Positions 1 through 9,612 of a stretch of 64,000 nt of DNA are shown here, piece by piece. Where the stretch lies: contig DLHG01000001.1 of NCBI GenBank assembly GCA_002483105.1, positions 124,001 through 188,000 on the forward strand. Direction: 5' to 3'. The position numbers and the translations under genes were made by a program. The DNA comes from Bacteroidetes bacterium UBA7674 (GTDB lineage Bacteria; Bacteroidota; Bacteroidia; Chitinophagales; Chitinophagaceae). Every line of letters starts with the position of its first letter. Position 1 is the stretch's first letter. The notes under the pieces are model-generated. The model worked only from the letters and a program-made list of their open reading frames with translations, was not told the DNA's origin and searched no databases.

Positions 1-1
1 A

Positions 2-241
2 GCACCTTGCTACCTGGGTGAGGGCGTGGTGGTGAAGGATTCTGTGATAGGTCCGCACGTCTCTATAGAAGCGGGAGCGCAGGTGGAAGGTTGCCATATA
101 TCCAATAGCATTATAAGAGAGGAAAGCATTGTTAAAAATGCGAAGCTCCAAAACTCTTTATTAGGGAAAAACGTAACTTACATAGAAAATAACCGGGACA
201 CGAAAGACGTAAGCCTGGGAGATTTTTCTACGCTAATATGA
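2..241 (+). CDS. Sugar nucleotidyltransferase, C-terminal end only (partial)
   Basis: The frame is open from base 2, so the gene begins upstream of the window and only about 79 C-terminal residues are visible. They show the hexapeptide rhythm of a left-handed parallel beta-helix (GVVVKDSVIG, NSIIREESIV, NSLLGKNVTY). This is the C-terminal domain of glucose-1-phosphate thymidylyl- or uridylyltransferase-like enzymes, which make NDP-sugars for surface polysaccharide. The catalytic N-terminus is missing, so the substrate cannot be told. The stop overlaps the next start (ATGA), indicating translational coupling with the TPR gene. Confidence 0.75.
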   Translation, partial: APCYLGEGVVVKDSVIGPHVSIEAGAQVEGCHISNSIIREESIVKNAKLQNSLLGKNVTYIENNRDTKDVSLGDFSTLI

Positions 242-1983
242 AGTTGTTAAGCAAGCTGCCCCTTTTTACTCTTACCCTATTTTTCGGTATGATGTCTTCT
301 TTTGCCCCGGCTATTGCGCAGGAGTATGAGGAGGACATGTCTAAATACAGTCTTACGGATATACAGCGGTCCGATAGCCTCTTTTATGATGCTATGAAAG
401 CCAAAGTGCAGAATGACCCTAAACGGGTGCAGGATGCATTGCTGGCATTTACAGAACAACGCCCAAAGAATGCCACAGGCTGGTATGAACTTTCCCGCAT
501 ATACCTGAACGATAAAAAGATACAGGCGGCAGAAACTACCATTAAGAAAGCCATCTCTTTAGATGGAGACAACAAATGGTACAGAAGCCAGTATGCTACA
601 GTATTGGAGTATAATAATGAGCCACGCGAAGCAGCAGACCTGCTGATGAAGATGGCAAAGGCCGAAAAATTCAACCTGGAATATCTGTACAGGGCTACTG
701 CACTATACAAACGCGCCAAGCGCTACCAGGATGCACAGGAAGCACTGAACATGCTGATAGAACAGGATGGTGAAGATGAGGCCTACCTTATGGAAAAAGG
801 GGACATCTATACTATTGAGAAGGATTGGGACAATGCTGCCAAAATAATGGAACGGCTGATAGAGATCAACCCTATGGAGGGTCGTTACTATGTTGACCTG
901 GCCAATATTTACGAATTGGCAAAAGACACTTATAAGTCGGAAGAAGTATACAGGCGCGCACAGAATATGCTGCCCGATGACCCTTTCCTGCAAAAAGCAT
1001 TGGCCATAAAATCGATAAGTAATAGTGATTCCACGGGATTTAGTAAAAACATGAAGAAACTCGTGTTAAACAAAAGCCTGAGTGTGGAAGAACAGGTGAA
1101 TATGCTGGACAACTATGTGAACCTACCCTATAATGATGCAAACAAATGGGCGGAGGCACTGGAAATAGCAGATGAACTTGCCAAACAGCACCCTGACAAC
1201 GCATTAGTAGCGTTTGTGCGCGGAAGGATATTAAGGTATAATTCGCAACCGGATAAAGCGGTAGCTGAATTCAAGCGTTCGCTATCTATAGACCAATCAA
1301 GCCTGGGGGTATGGGAAGAGCTCTTCTCTTCAGCAGTGGAAAAGAGCCAGGCTGATTCGCTTAATGCCTATACAGACAGGGCGCTACGCATATTCCCCAA
1401 CAATGCGATCATGCATTATTACAAGGGGATCGCCCTGATGAACAAGGACGATAATGCCGGGGCTATCAAAACTTTTAACCGGGCGATAGACATGTTCCCC
1501 GACGATAACACGCTTGGCCTGTCCAGGGTATATTCTATACTCGGAGACATCTATCATAATATGAAAGAGCATAAACTCTCCGACGAAAATTATCGTAAAG
1601 CAATAAAGCTGGAACCGGACAATCCTTTTTCGCTCAACAATTTTGCTTACTACCTTTCTGAGCGTGGCGAGAGCCTTGATGAAGCAGAACAGATGTCGCG
1701 TCGCTCACTGGAAAGAGCGCCGAATGAAGCTACCTTCCTCGATACTTATGGATGGATACTATACAAACAAGGGAAATACTCGAAAGCTAAAGAATACATA
1801 CAGAAAGCACTAATCAGTCGCCCCGACCAATCGGATGGTACAGTGTATGACCACCTGGGTGATATACTGTATAAGCTGAACGACAAAGAGGGCGCACTGC
1901 AGAACTGGCAAAAGGCGAAAGAAAAAGGAACAGACAATCCGAATCTGGATAAAAAAATACAGGAACAAAAGCTATATGAGTAG
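238..1983 (+). CDS. TPR-repeat exported protein
   Basis: This 581-residue protein has an N-terminal signal peptide (hydrophobic core about residues 8-25, ending AIAQ) and then TPR units across nearly its whole length. Typical helix pairs are visible near residues 75-110, 200-235, 385-440 and 455-490. It is presumably a periplasmic scaffold. It starts inside the preceding stop (ATGA) and overlaps the following lipoprotein gene by 8 bases, so the three genes are likely one operon. In Bacteroidota this TPR/DUF4292 pair is common and is thought to serve the envelope. The exact role is unknown. Confidence 0.85.
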   Translation: MKLLSKLPLFTLTLFFGMMSSFAPAIAQEYEEDMSKYSLTDIQRSDSLFYDAMKAKVQNDPKRVQDALLAFTEQRPKNATGWYELSRIYLNDKKIQAAETTIKKAISLDGDNKWYRSQYATVLEYNNEPREAADLLMKMAKAEKFNLEYLYRATALYKRAKRYQDAQEALNMLIEQDGEDEAYLMEKGDIYTIEKDWDNAAKIMERLIEINPMEGRYYVDLANIYELAKDTYKSEEVYRRAQNMLPDDPFLQKALAIKSISNSDSTGFSKNMKKLVLNKSLSVEEQVNMLDNYVNLPYNDANKWAEALEIADELAKQHPDNALVAFVRGRILRYNSQPDKAVAEFKRSLSIDQSSLGVWEELFSSAVEKSQADSLNAYTDRALRIFPNNAIMHYYKGIALMNKDDNAGAIKTFNRAIDMFPDDNTLGLSRVYSILGDIYHNMKEHKLSDENYRKAIKLEPDNPFSLNNFAYYLSERGESLDEAEQMSRRSLERAPNEATFLDTYGWILYKQGKYSKAKEYIQKALISRPDQSDGTVYDHLGDILYKLNDKEGALQNWQKAKEKGTDNPNLDKKIQEQKLYE

Positions 1984-2890
1984 GCTCGGGACAGGAATAA
2001 TTGCACTTTTTATGATCATCAATCTGCCCGCCTGTACAGTGGGTAGAAAACCTACGCACAAAAAGGTAATAGTGGACAGTACCGCTATGGCCCGGAGCAA
2101 TGATAGCATAAAGGCTGTGACCCTGAACAATGAAAAGAAGCTACTTATAACAACCCTTACCCCCATCTGGCTAAAACAAATTGCCTTTAACACCTTCAAT
2201 GCAAAAATAAAGGCACACTACGAAGGCCCCGATGACAAGCAGGACTTTACAGCTAATGTCCGTATAGAGAAAGATAAAGTTATCTGGGCAAATATCACCG
2301 CACTGGGTATGGTAAATGTGGCCCGCATCATTATAACGCCTGATAGTTTTAAGCTGATCAACTTCCTGGAGAAAAAAGTAAAGCTTATGTCTCTTGCAGA
2401 GGCACGCGATATGCTGCCGGTTCCTGTTGACTTCCACATAATACAGAATATGCTGCTGGGCAATGCACTCCAACAAAGCGGCGAGATAACAGATGCCAGC
2501 CAATTTGGGGGCTCATGGTCCCTGCGGTCTGAAGATGAGCACTACATTCAACAATACTCTTACAACAAAAGCGACACTACCATGCGCTCCGCCCAACTGA
2601 GCAGTAAGAAAGACGCCGGCACACAAGGTATGATACAGCTAGGCAACTATGTATTGGTTAACGCCCGCAAGTTCGCGACTTCACGCGCCATCAATATGAT
2701 GAGTGCCGGCAAAACACAGTATATTGACATGAATTACAATAAGGTGGACTTTGATGAACCCGTAGAATTCCCCTTCTCTATCCCAAAAAAATATGAGGTG
2801 AATGGTGTAGTGGACAATAGCGACGAAAATGAACCACGCCCGGGCCAACAGAAAAGAATACAACGCCGGGAAGTACGCAGGAGTAAATAG
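1976..2890 (+). CDS. DUF4292 family lipoprotein
   Basis: This 304-residue protein has a short hydrophobic N-terminus ending in a lipobox (LPAC, Cys about residue 20), so it is a predicted lipoprotein. The remainder fits the DUF4292 family: a beta-rich domain with the conserved stretch around KVKLMSLAEARDML and a tail rich in Arg and Lys. The family resembles LolA/LolB-like beta-sheet folds and is assumed to act in outer-membrane lipoprotein or LPS handling; that is inference. Its start overlaps the TPR gene by 8 bases. Confidence 0.75.
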   Translation: MSRLGTGIIALFMIINLPACTVGRKPTHKKVIVDSTAMARSNDSIKAVTLNNEKKLLITTLTPIWLKQIAFNTFNAKIKAHYEGPDDKQDFTANVRIEKDKVIWANITALGMVNVARIIITPDSFKLINFLEKKVKLMSLAEARDMLPVPVDFHIIQNMLLGNALQQSGEITDASQFGGSWSLRSEDEHYIQQYSYNKSDTTMRSAQLSSKKDAGTQGMIQLGNYVLVNARKFATSRAINMMSAGKTQYIDMNYNKVDFDEPVEFPFSIPKKYEVNGVVDNSDENEPRPGQQKRIQRREVRRSK

Positions 2891-2894
2891 CCCC

Positions 2895-3470
2895 CTATAC
2901 TGCTCTTATATTATCTTTCGCTTTTTCTACAGTTTGCTGAATACGTTTGTCACGTGTCTCCTGCCTTTTAGCGCTTTTTATCCAGTACAATATGAGTTTT
3001 CTCGCAGATGGCGAAAATGCATTGAAGTTCTTCAAAGCAGTTTTGTTCTTAATGAGCAGCTTCTGCAGATCGGGAGGAATTACTTCGTTATCTATTTCCG
3101 TCAACGTATCCCAGGAACCATTCTTCTTCGCAATATCAATCATAGCCTGACCGGCAGGTGTCATGTGTCCTGCTGCTATCATTCTCTCTACCCGCTCCTT
3201 ATTGGTAGCGGCCCAGTTACCCTTAGGCTTTCTTGGACAGAAATATTGATAGCGGCTCTCTTCGTCCCTTTTATTTACCAATCCATCTATCCACCCAAAA
3301 CACAATGCCTGCTCTACTGCTTCTACATAGCCTACTCCTTCCTTGTCACTGGCCTTATTATAGAACACCAACCACACAGCTTTCTCCTTAGTATGATTCT
3401 TAGCCAGCCAGTTGCGCCATTCCTTTGTTGTCTTTGCTATTACTACCGGCAGGTCTTTATACTTCTCCAT
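2895..3470 (-). CDS. YdeI/OmpD-associated family protein
   Basis: This 191-residue protein resembles YdeI-type proteins. It carries the conserved EQALCFGWIDGLV block near residue 52 and the later YFCPRKPKGNW block, with a Lys/Arg-rich C-terminus. Members are small cytosolic proteins linked genetically to OmpD or antimicrobial-peptide resistance in enterobacteria, but the biochemical function is not established. It is convergent with the DUF4292 gene, 4 bases apart, and lies just downstream of the GNAT-DUF1398 fusion on the same strand. Confidence 0.8.
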   Translation of the reverse strand: MEKYKDLPVVIAKTTKEWRNWLAKNHTKEKAVWLVFYNKASDKEGVGYVEAVEQALCFGWIDGLVNKRDEESRYQYFCPRKPKGNWAATNKERVERMIAAGHMTPAGQAMIDIAKKNGSWDTLTEIDNEVIPPDLQKLLIKNKTALKNFNAFSPSARKLILYWIKSAKRQETRDKRIQQTVEKAKDNIRAV

Positions 3471-3475
3471 ATAGC

Positions 3476-4411
3476 TTACAGTTGTGGCACCTGTTCTACC
3501 AATAATTCATTCCCTGCCTTGTCATAGTATGTGCAGGTCATTTTATTTATATCCACTATCCACTTCTCCACGCCAGACTTAGCACAATCATTACAAAACG
3601 TAGGATAATTGGTCTCTCCACGCTGGTGCGCTTTAAGATCGCTGATAAATTGCTCTTGCTTGCTCGTCTCACCAATAGAAAGCGTATCATACTTTGCGTC
3701 CCATTGGGCGGTGTGTCCATTGTCACCGTAAAAAACGGTATGTCCGTCTTCAACGTACGTTTCGTATTTAATCACTCCCAGCACTTTGATGTCTTGAACA
3801 TATTGCGGGAAGTCCGCTCCACTTTTCACCTTCGAATGTGCTTCTTTAATTTGTTCTATTGTAAACATAACCTGGTATTTTTTCCAATCTGCTTTACGTA
3901 ATTCAAACCAATAGTAGGGTCGCCCATCACTATCAACAAATTCTTCGAGAATATTCAATCCTGCTTTGGTCAATACTTTTATTGATTGATTATTCAGGCG
4001 GTCGGCTGTGGCATTCAGGGTAGCTAAGTTCATGGTATTGAAACCATACTCCACAGTAGCCATTGCCGTCTCTGTGGCGTAGCCTTTACCCCAATGCTTT
4101 TTAGCAAACCTATACCCTACGTCATAGTAATCGCTGTGCCCTCCTCTTTCTTCTTTCACCAGCTTCAGCCCCGACCAGCCAATGAACTCGTTACTCTCTT
4201 TCTCTATCACCGCCCATCTGCCAATGCCGTTATCTATATACTGCTGCCTGATGTTTACGATCGCGTCTTTAGCTTGCTGTACATCCGAAATAGGGTTATT
4301 ACCCAAATAGAGGTGCACGTCCTTATCGGAGTCCATTGCAAAGAGGCCTTCGTAGTCTTCCGGAACTATTTCCCGGAGCATCAACCTCGGTGTTTCAACG
4401 AATATTCTCAT
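3476..4411 (-). CDS. GNAT acetyltransferase fused to DUF1398 domain
   Basis: One 311-residue frame encodes two domains. Residues 1-175 are a RimJ/RimL-type GNAT N-acetyltransferase (start FVETPRLMLRE, acetyl-CoA loop near KKHWGKGYATE). Residues 182-311 begin with MFTIEQIKEAHSK and match DUF1398 (YbcV-like), with a CNDCAKSG motif. No stop or frame change separates them. The GNAT part would use acetyl-CoA to modify a protein N-terminus or small molecule. DUF1398 has no known function. The Met at the junction could be an old independent start, so a recent gene fusion is possible. Confidence 0.8.
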   Translation of the reverse strand: MRIFVETPRLMLREIVPEDYEGLFAMDSDKDVHLYLGNNPISDVQQAKDAIVNIRQQYIDNGIGRWAVIEKESNEFIGWSGLKLVKEERGGHSDYYDVGYRFAKKHWGKGYATETAMATVEYGFNTMNLATLNATADRLNNQSIKVLTKAGLNILEEFVDSDGRPYYWFELRKADWKKYQVMFTIEQIKEAHSKVKSGADFPQYVQDIKVLGVIKYETYVEDGHTVFYGDNGHTAQWDAKYDTLSIGETSKQEQFISDLKAHQRGETNYPTFCNDCAKSGVEKWIVDINKMTCTYYDKAGNELLVEQVPQL

Positions 4412-4470
4412 AACAGATGTGGCTAAAATACAATTTTATACGTTCGGGGGGAATATTTCAGGTAACTTCA

Positions 4471-4487
4471 ATGGCACTGTATTTTTA
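4471..4487 (+). promoter_or_regulatory. TGGCA-type promoter candidate
   Basis: TGGCAC followed by a T-rich tract lies 39 bases before the lipocalin ATG. The same TGGCA box at 39-45 bases precedes five other genes in this window. It resembles the -24 half of a sigma-54 promoter, but the -12 GC is absent. Confidence 0.4.
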
Positions 4488-4510
4488 CTCTGCTGTTAAT
4501 AAAAAAGATT

Positions 4511-5044
4511 ATGAAAAGCCGTAACATCATAGCACTGATCACCGTTACTATTTCCATGGCATTTGCCTCCTGCCAATCAATACCTAAAGGCATGTCAGCC
4601 GTCAAGCCTTTTGAGCAAGCTAAATACCTGGGGAAATGGTACGAAATAGCCCGTCTTGATTACAAATGGGAAAGAAATCTGGATAATGTAACGGCTACCT
4701 ATTCCCTCAAAGAGAACGGAGACATTAAAGTGGACAACAAGGGTTTCAACTATAAAAAGAATAAATGGGAACAAAGCATCGGTAAGGCAAAAGCCGCTGG
4801 TGAGCCGAACGAAGGGATGCTTAAAGTGTCCTTCTTCGGGCCATTCTATTCAGGATACAATGTAATAGCGATAGACCCCGACTACAAGTACAGCCTCGTT
4901 GCCGGAAAGAACACGGACTACCTTTGGATACTGTCACGGGAGAAAACTATTCCTGAAAAGATAAAGCAGGATTATCTTGCCAAGGCAAAAGCTCTGGGCT
5001 ACAAAACTGAAGAACTGGTTTGGGTGAAGCATGATAAGGACTAG
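4511..5044 (+). CDS. blc: Bacterial lipocalin (Blc-like outer-membrane lipoprotein)
   Basis: This 177-residue protein has a signal peptide ending in a lipobox (FASC, Cys 20), so it should be lipid-anchored, probably to the outer membrane. The lipocalin signature LGKWYEIARLDY lies near residue 40, followed by the family's beta-strand order through a C-terminal DYLWILSRE. Blc proteins bind fatty acids or lysophospholipids and in E. coli are stress-induced. A TGGCA-type promoter lies 39 bases upstream and a strong terminator follows directly. It is monocistronic. Confidence 0.9.
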   Translation: MKSRNIIALITVTISMAFASCQSIPKGMSAVKPFEQAKYLGKWYEIARLDYKWERNLDNVTATYSLKENGDIKVDNKGFNYKKNKWEQSIGKAKAAGEPNEGMLKVSFFGPFYSGYNVIAIDPDYKYSLVAGKNTDYLWILSREKTIPEKIKQDYLAKAKALGYKTEELVWVKHDKD

Positions 5045-5050
5045 CGTTTT

Positions 5051-5094
5051 ACAAAAGCGAACAGGCGACCTGATAGTCGCCTGTTCGCTTTTGT
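5051..5094. terminator. Bidirectional intrinsic terminator
   Basis: A perfect 19-bp stem (5051-5069 with 5076-5094) and a 6-base loop end in T-runs on both strands. It sits between the convergent lipocalin and M16 peptidase genes and can serve both. Confidence 0.9.
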
Positions 5095-5108
5095 AGTCCT
5101 TGACTACT

Positions 5109-7820
5109 TTATTTCTTAGTAAAGTCACCCGCATATATAAGCACCAGCTTATTAGTATCCAGGTACTTTTTAAGTGCAGCATTTATCTCTGATAGCTTTA
5201 GCGCTTTTGCTTTTGCTTCCACGTCGGTGTAGTAAGTAAGGTCTTTACCATCATCCATGTAGCTAATCAGCATATTCACTATAGCGCCGTTGTTATCCAG
5301 GCTAGACTTTCTTTGTGTCAGCCAGCTGTTCAGAGATGCTTTCCACTCGTCTTCAGTAAAACCTGAAGCTAATGCTTTCTTTATCTCTTCATCCAGTGCA
5401 CTATTCAGTTTATCCTTAAAGGTCGGGTTGAATATCGCATACATACCAAGAGAACCTGATGGATATTTGTAATCTGCACTGTAATAAGAACCTGCACCAT
5501 AGCTCATACCTTCTGCTTCACGCAGGCGCTGAGGAATACGGGAAGAAAGGAAGGCGCCACCACCCAGCATTTCGTTAGCCATCATCAGGGCCATGTAGTC
5601 TGCATCTTTCTGTGTCATGTTGATGTTCATGCCACCTATCAATCCTGCATTTGCCTTATCATTGATTTGTACGGTTTCGATACCACCTTTTACATCAAAG
5701 TATTTTTCTTCAATGTCCTTGTATTGTTTCTTAGAGTTCCATTTGCTGAATGATTTTTCCAGGTATCCCTTCATTTCATTGGCATCTATTGTACCAATGA
5801 ATGAAGCAAAGCTATTGTTAGCACCATAAAAATCGTTGTAGAACGACTTGATGTCCGATAGCTTTACGTTCTTGATCTCTTCCAGTTGCTCAGCAGAAGA
5901 AGAAGGATAGTAAGGGTGAGACTTTGCATAGCCATTCAGCTTTTTCGTTAGTGTTTCACTGGCAACCGTCATAGGATCTGACATGCCTGATTCAAGGTCG
6001 GTTTTCGCGTCCAGTTGCAGTTTGTCAAATTCCTTTTCATCAAATGTCGGATTCAGCAGCATGTCTTCCAGTAGTTCCATTGCTGCGTTCAGGTTCGCCT
6101 TATCAGTACTGATAGACGCATACAGGGTATTAGTACTACCATAGAAACTGATGCTCGTCTTTATTTTATCCAGTTGGTCGGCTATGTCTTTACGGCTCCT
6201 GGTCTTAGTGCCATACTTCAGCATGCGGGAAGTTAGGTAAGCGATATTGTTCTTGCCCGAGAGTGATTGCTCATCGCCCATTTTGAACATGATCATACCT
6301 TGTATCTTATCACCCTTTGCAGGTTTACGAAGCAGGGCATATTTCATGCCATTGCCCAGTGTACCGTATACTGTTTTGGCTTTAATATTATCTATAGAAG
6401 TCTCGAAGGTTTCTGTTACTTCTTTCACTTCCTTACCCTTATAGTTGGCAGTAAGTGCTGCTATATCAGGAGTGTTGGCCACAACAGCGCGTTGGGGAGC
6501 TTTATCAGGGATAAATGTACCAACAGTACGATTGCTGGATACATAGTATTTCTTAGCTACTTCCTGCACATCTTTCAGCGTCAGCTTTTCCAGGCGGTCG
6601 CGGTAAATGAACCAGAGTTTATAATCACCACCACCAATAATCTCGGTAAGACCGATAGCAAAACCAATAGTATTGTTACTTTGGTCTTCGATGCTCTTTG
6701 TCAGGGAATTTTTCGCGCGCGTCAGCTGCTCCTCTGTGATGGTCATCGTCGGAATCTTGTTCATTTCCTCCGTCATTGCAGCACGGGCATCTGCCAGGCT
6801 TTTATCTTTAGGTACATCGCAGTTGAAGTAGGTGAACCCGGGATGATACAACGGCATGGAGTAGCCATAAACACTTGTTGCTTTCTTTGTTTCAATAAGT
6901 GCCTTGTACAGTGTGCCGGAAGGTTCGTTGGTTAATATCTCTATCAGGGCATCATTCGCAACATAGTCCGCAGAAGCGAAAGCAGGTGTGTGGAAACCCA
7001 TACCTATGTATTGAACATCACCATTACGGCGCAGCTCTACGAAGCGTTCACCGTCTTGTGTAGGTTCTACAGTATAGTCAGGCTCCAGTACTCTTGCCGG
7101 TTTCGGTATCTTACTGAAATAATCGCCGATCCATGTCAGGGTCTTTTCGTTATCGAACTTACCTGCTACTATTAGGGTAGCATTATCGGGTTGATAATAC
7201 TTTTTGTAAAATTCTTTCAGCCTTGTTGCGGGAACCTTTTCTATATCTTCCTTGCTGCCAATGGTAGATTTACCATAGTTATGCCAGAGGAACATAGTAG
7301 AGAGTACGCGCTCCTGCAGGATACTGCCGGGTTCGTTCTCTCCTGACTCGAACTCATTCCTTACTACGGAAAATTCCGTTGTAAGATCCTTTTGTGAAAC
7401 GCGGGAGTTGACCATACGATCAGCTTCCATATCCAGCGCCCATTTCAGGTTGTCGTCGGAAGCAGGAAGTATTTCGTAATAGTTGGTACGGTCATACCAG
7501 GTAGTACCGTTTGCCTGCGCTCCTTTGTCGGCTATTATTTTCTTAATATCTGTAAGGCGTTCAGTGCCTTTAAAGAGCATATGCTCCAGCAGGTGTGCCA
7601 TACCTGTTTCTCCGTAGCCCTCGTGGCGGGAGCCTACATTATAGACTATATTCACCAATACATTATTCTTCGTAGCATCGGGTATAAGCAGCACCTTCAT
7701 ACCGTTCTTCAGGCGGTATTCACTGATGTTCTCTACCTTGGTCACGAACTCCGGTTTGCCCGATTGCGCAAACGATACAGTTGCGCCGCATAGCAGCACA
7801 AGGGTTATCAGACGTTTCAT
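5109..7820 (-). CDS. M16 family zinc metallopeptidase (pitrilysin/insulinase type)
   Basis: This 903-residue protein has a signal peptide (ends SFAQS) and two M16 halves. The N-terminal half holds the inverted zinc motif HLLEH (His76, Glu79, His80) and a later NEFESGE that can supply the third ligand, so it should be catalytic. The C-terminal half has no HxxEH and is the usual structural partner. It is probably periplasmic or surface-exposed and degrades peptides. It is single-gene, ending at the shared terminator at 5051-5094. Confidence 0.9.
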   Translation of the reverse strand: MKRLITLVLLCGATVSFAQSGKPEFVTKVENISEYRLKNGMKVLLIPDATKNNVLVNIVYNVGSRHEGYGETGMAHLLEHMLFKGTERLTDIKKIIADKGAQANGTTWYDRTNYYEILPASDDNLKWALDMEADRMVNSRVSQKDLTTEFSVVRNEFESGENEPGSILQERVLSTMFLWHNYGKSTIGSKEDIEKVPATRLKEFYKKYYQPDNATLIVAGKFDNEKTLTWIGDYFSKIPKPARVLEPDYTVEPTQDGERFVELRRNGDVQYIGMGFHTPAFASADYVANDALIEILTNEPSGTLYKALIETKKATSVYGYSMPLYHPGFTYFNCDVPKDKSLADARAAMTEEMNKIPTMTITEEQLTRAKNSLTKSIEDQSNNTIGFAIGLTEIIGGGDYKLWFIYRDRLEKLTLKDVQEVAKKYYVSSNRTVGTFIPDKAPQRAVVANTPDIAALTANYKGKEVKEVTETFETSIDNIKAKTVYGTLGNGMKYALLRKPAKGDKIQGMIMFKMGDEQSLSGKNNIAYLTSRMLKYGTKTRSRKDIADQLDKIKTSISFYGSTNTLYASISTDKANLNAAMELLEDMLLNPTFDEKEFDKLQLDAKTDLESGMSDPMTVASETLTKKLNGYAKSHPYYPSSSAEQLEEIKNVKLSDIKSFYNDFYGANNSFASFIGTIDANEMKGYLEKSFSKWNSKKQYKDIEEKYFDVKGGIETVQINDKANAGLIGGMNINMTQKDADYMALMMANEMLGGGAFLSSRIPQRLREAEGMSYGAGSYYSADYKYPSGSLGMYAIFNPTFKDKLNSALDEEIKKALASGFTEDEWKASLNSWLTQRKSSLDNNGAIVNMLISYMDDGKDLTYYTDVEAKAKALKLSEINAALKKYLDTNKLVLIYAGDFTKK

Positions 7821-8023
7821 AAAAAAGTGTTTGAGATGATTTGTACATAAATATATCGCATGAGCGGCATTTTTGTTACAGGTAAAGCAGGAAAAATCCG
7901 GAATTTATTAACCGTAAGTCGCTATTTCTACTTTTGCTGAGCTTATGGGCATGAATTTGTTGTTAAAATCCTGACAACGACAGCAAAAACCTTTATCAAA
8001 CCAATCAAAATTTCAGCATTATC

Positions 8024-9478
8024 ATGAAAAAACAATTACTTCTATTGGCAATAGGCGGTATGAGCCTTACCAATGCAAATGCGCAAAATGACCCCAGTGC
8101 TACGGTAGGCGATACGGGTACTGTTACTTTCACCTACATGGGTGGCAGCGTCACTTATACTACTGTTCGTGCTGCGGACGGTATGGTGTGGCTGCAACAG
8201 AACCTGGGTGCCTCGCAAGTGGCTACTTCAGCATCTGACCCTCTAGCCTACGGACACTACTTCCAATGGGGAAGATGGGATGACGGGCACCAACCGGGCA
8301 CAAGCACTACAGTTGCGGCAAATACCATTAGTCCTAACGACCCATCAGGAATACCTGTGGGTAACCCAAACTTTCTGACAGGTAACAACCCTGCCGACTG
8401 GTGGAGCGGCGGTGGCAGTAATGATACATGGGCTGATGCGGCACCTTCATCCACAAATGGTACAGATCCTTGTGCAGCTATAGGCCCGGGATGGCATATG
8501 GTTACACAATCAGAATTTGCGAACGCAGTAACATTGGAAGGCATTACCGATGTGCCTTCAGCTTTCGCGTCCAACCTGGCACTTACTGCTGCAGGACAGC
8601 GGGAGCCGATCAATGGCACTATGCAGAATGTGGGTAGTTACGGACAATACTGGACAAGTACTCCTTCCAGCCTTTATGCTAAGGCGGTATCTATCCAACC
8701 CAGCGCTATAAATGCCAATGACGATTCATACAGAAGCTACGGAGGAACTGTTCGTTGCCTTACTACCTGCACCGGCGTATTTGCCCCTACTTCTATTATG
8801 GGTGACGACACTGTATGCGCAGGTGATATGATCACTTACTCAGTACCAGCAGTGGACAATGCAGATAGCTATAGCTGGATACTACCAAGCGGCTGGACGG
8901 TAGTCGGTCCATCTAACGAAAATACGATAGTACTAGTGGCCGGAATCAGTGGTACACTAACTGCCAAGGCTGTTAATAGCTGTGATAGTAGTGCTGCCGT
9001 AACATTTGATGTAGTAGTGAGCCTGCTTCCAACGCCGACTATTATACAGTCAGGCTCTACACTGAGCACAGGTACATACGTAACTTACCAATGGTTGGTG
9101 AATGGTACTGTCATCTCAGGCGCTACCAACAATGCTTATACGTTTACGAATGGTGGTGATTACCAGGTAATAGTGACCGATGCCAATGGCTGCTCTGACA
9201 CATCTTCTATCTTCAATGTACCTGTAGGTGTGGAAAACATACCGGGTGCTGAAAAGATACAAATGTATCCTAACCCTGCGGTAAATGCGCTGAACATTAA
9301 CTCACCATTTGCTGTGAACATAGCGATCTACAGCATTGACGGCAGAATGGTAATGGAACAACAAAACGCAACACAAGTTGACATCTCAACATTGCCATCA
9401 GGCTCTTATCACATCAGGCTGAGTGATACAGAAGGCCGCGTAGTGAGGATAGAAAAACTGAGTGTACTGAAACACTAA
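8024..9478 (+). CDS. FISUMP-domain surface protein with T9SS sorting signal
   Basis: This 484-residue protein has a signal peptide (ends ANAQ), then a FISUMP-type domain (about residues 30-245; WLQQNLG, GPGWHMVTQSEF, YGGTVRCL), a PKD-like beta region (about 255-390) and a C-terminal type A T9SS sorting domain (MYPNP start, near residue 410 onward). It should cross the outer membrane by type IX secretion and be attached or released at the surface. FISUMP domains occur in surface proteins of polysaccharide-degrading bacteria; the ligand is unknown. Confidence 0.85.
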   Translation: MKKQLLLLAIGGMSLTNANAQNDPSATVGDTGTVTFTYMGGSVTYTTVRAADGMVWLQQNLGASQVATSASDPLAYGHYFQWGRWDDGHQPGTSTTVAANTISPNDPSGIPVGNPNFLTGNNPADWWSGGGSNDTWADAAPSSTNGTDPCAAIGPGWHMVTQSEFANAVTLEGITDVPSAFASNLALTAAGQREPINGTMQNVGSYGQYWTSTPSSLYAKAVSIQPSAINANDDSYRSYGGTVRCLTTCTGVFAPTSIMGDDTVCAGDMITYSVPAVDNADSYSWILPSGWTVVGPSNENTIVLVAGISGTLTAKAVNSCDSSAAVTFDVVVSLLPTPTIIQSGSTLSTGTYVTYQWLVNGTVISGATNNAYTFTNGGDYQVIVTDANGCSDTSSIFNVPVGVENIPGAEKIQMYPNPAVNALNINSPFAVNIAIYSIDGRMVMEQQNATQVDISTLPSGSYHIRLSDTEGRVVRIEKLSVLKH

Positions 9479-9500
9479 GAGTACACAATAGAAACAATAA

Positions 9501-9540
9501 AAGAACAGCAGTACGCCGATTCGTACTGCTGTTCTTTTTT
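9501..9540 (+). terminator. Intrinsic terminator of the FISUMP gene
   Basis: A 15-bp perfect stem (9501-9515 with 9522-9536), 6-base loop and a following T-run lie 22 bases after the stop codon. Confidence 0.85.
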
Positions 9541-9560
9541 TATGGGTATATAGTAGGCAA

Positions 9561-9586
9561 AAAAAAGTCCTCACTGTTGTGAGGAC
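9561..9586 (-). terminator. Intrinsic terminator of the cold-shock gene
   Basis: An 8-bp stem (9567-9574 with 9579-9586) with a TGTT loop. On the minus strand it is followed by a T-run, so it ends the leftward csp transcript. Confidence 0.8.
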
Positions 9587-9612
9587 CTTCAAATGATATA
9601 TTTGAATTAAAC

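Noticed and set aside
2829..3527. 232-codon plus-strand open frame
   Set aside because: It is antisense to the YdeI/OmpD-like gene, which has clear family motifs. The frame has an unlikely Cys/Tyr/Phe-rich composition.
6267..6935. 222-codon plus-strand open frame inside the M16 gene
   Set aside because: Shadow of the peptidase frame, without start context or protein-like composition.
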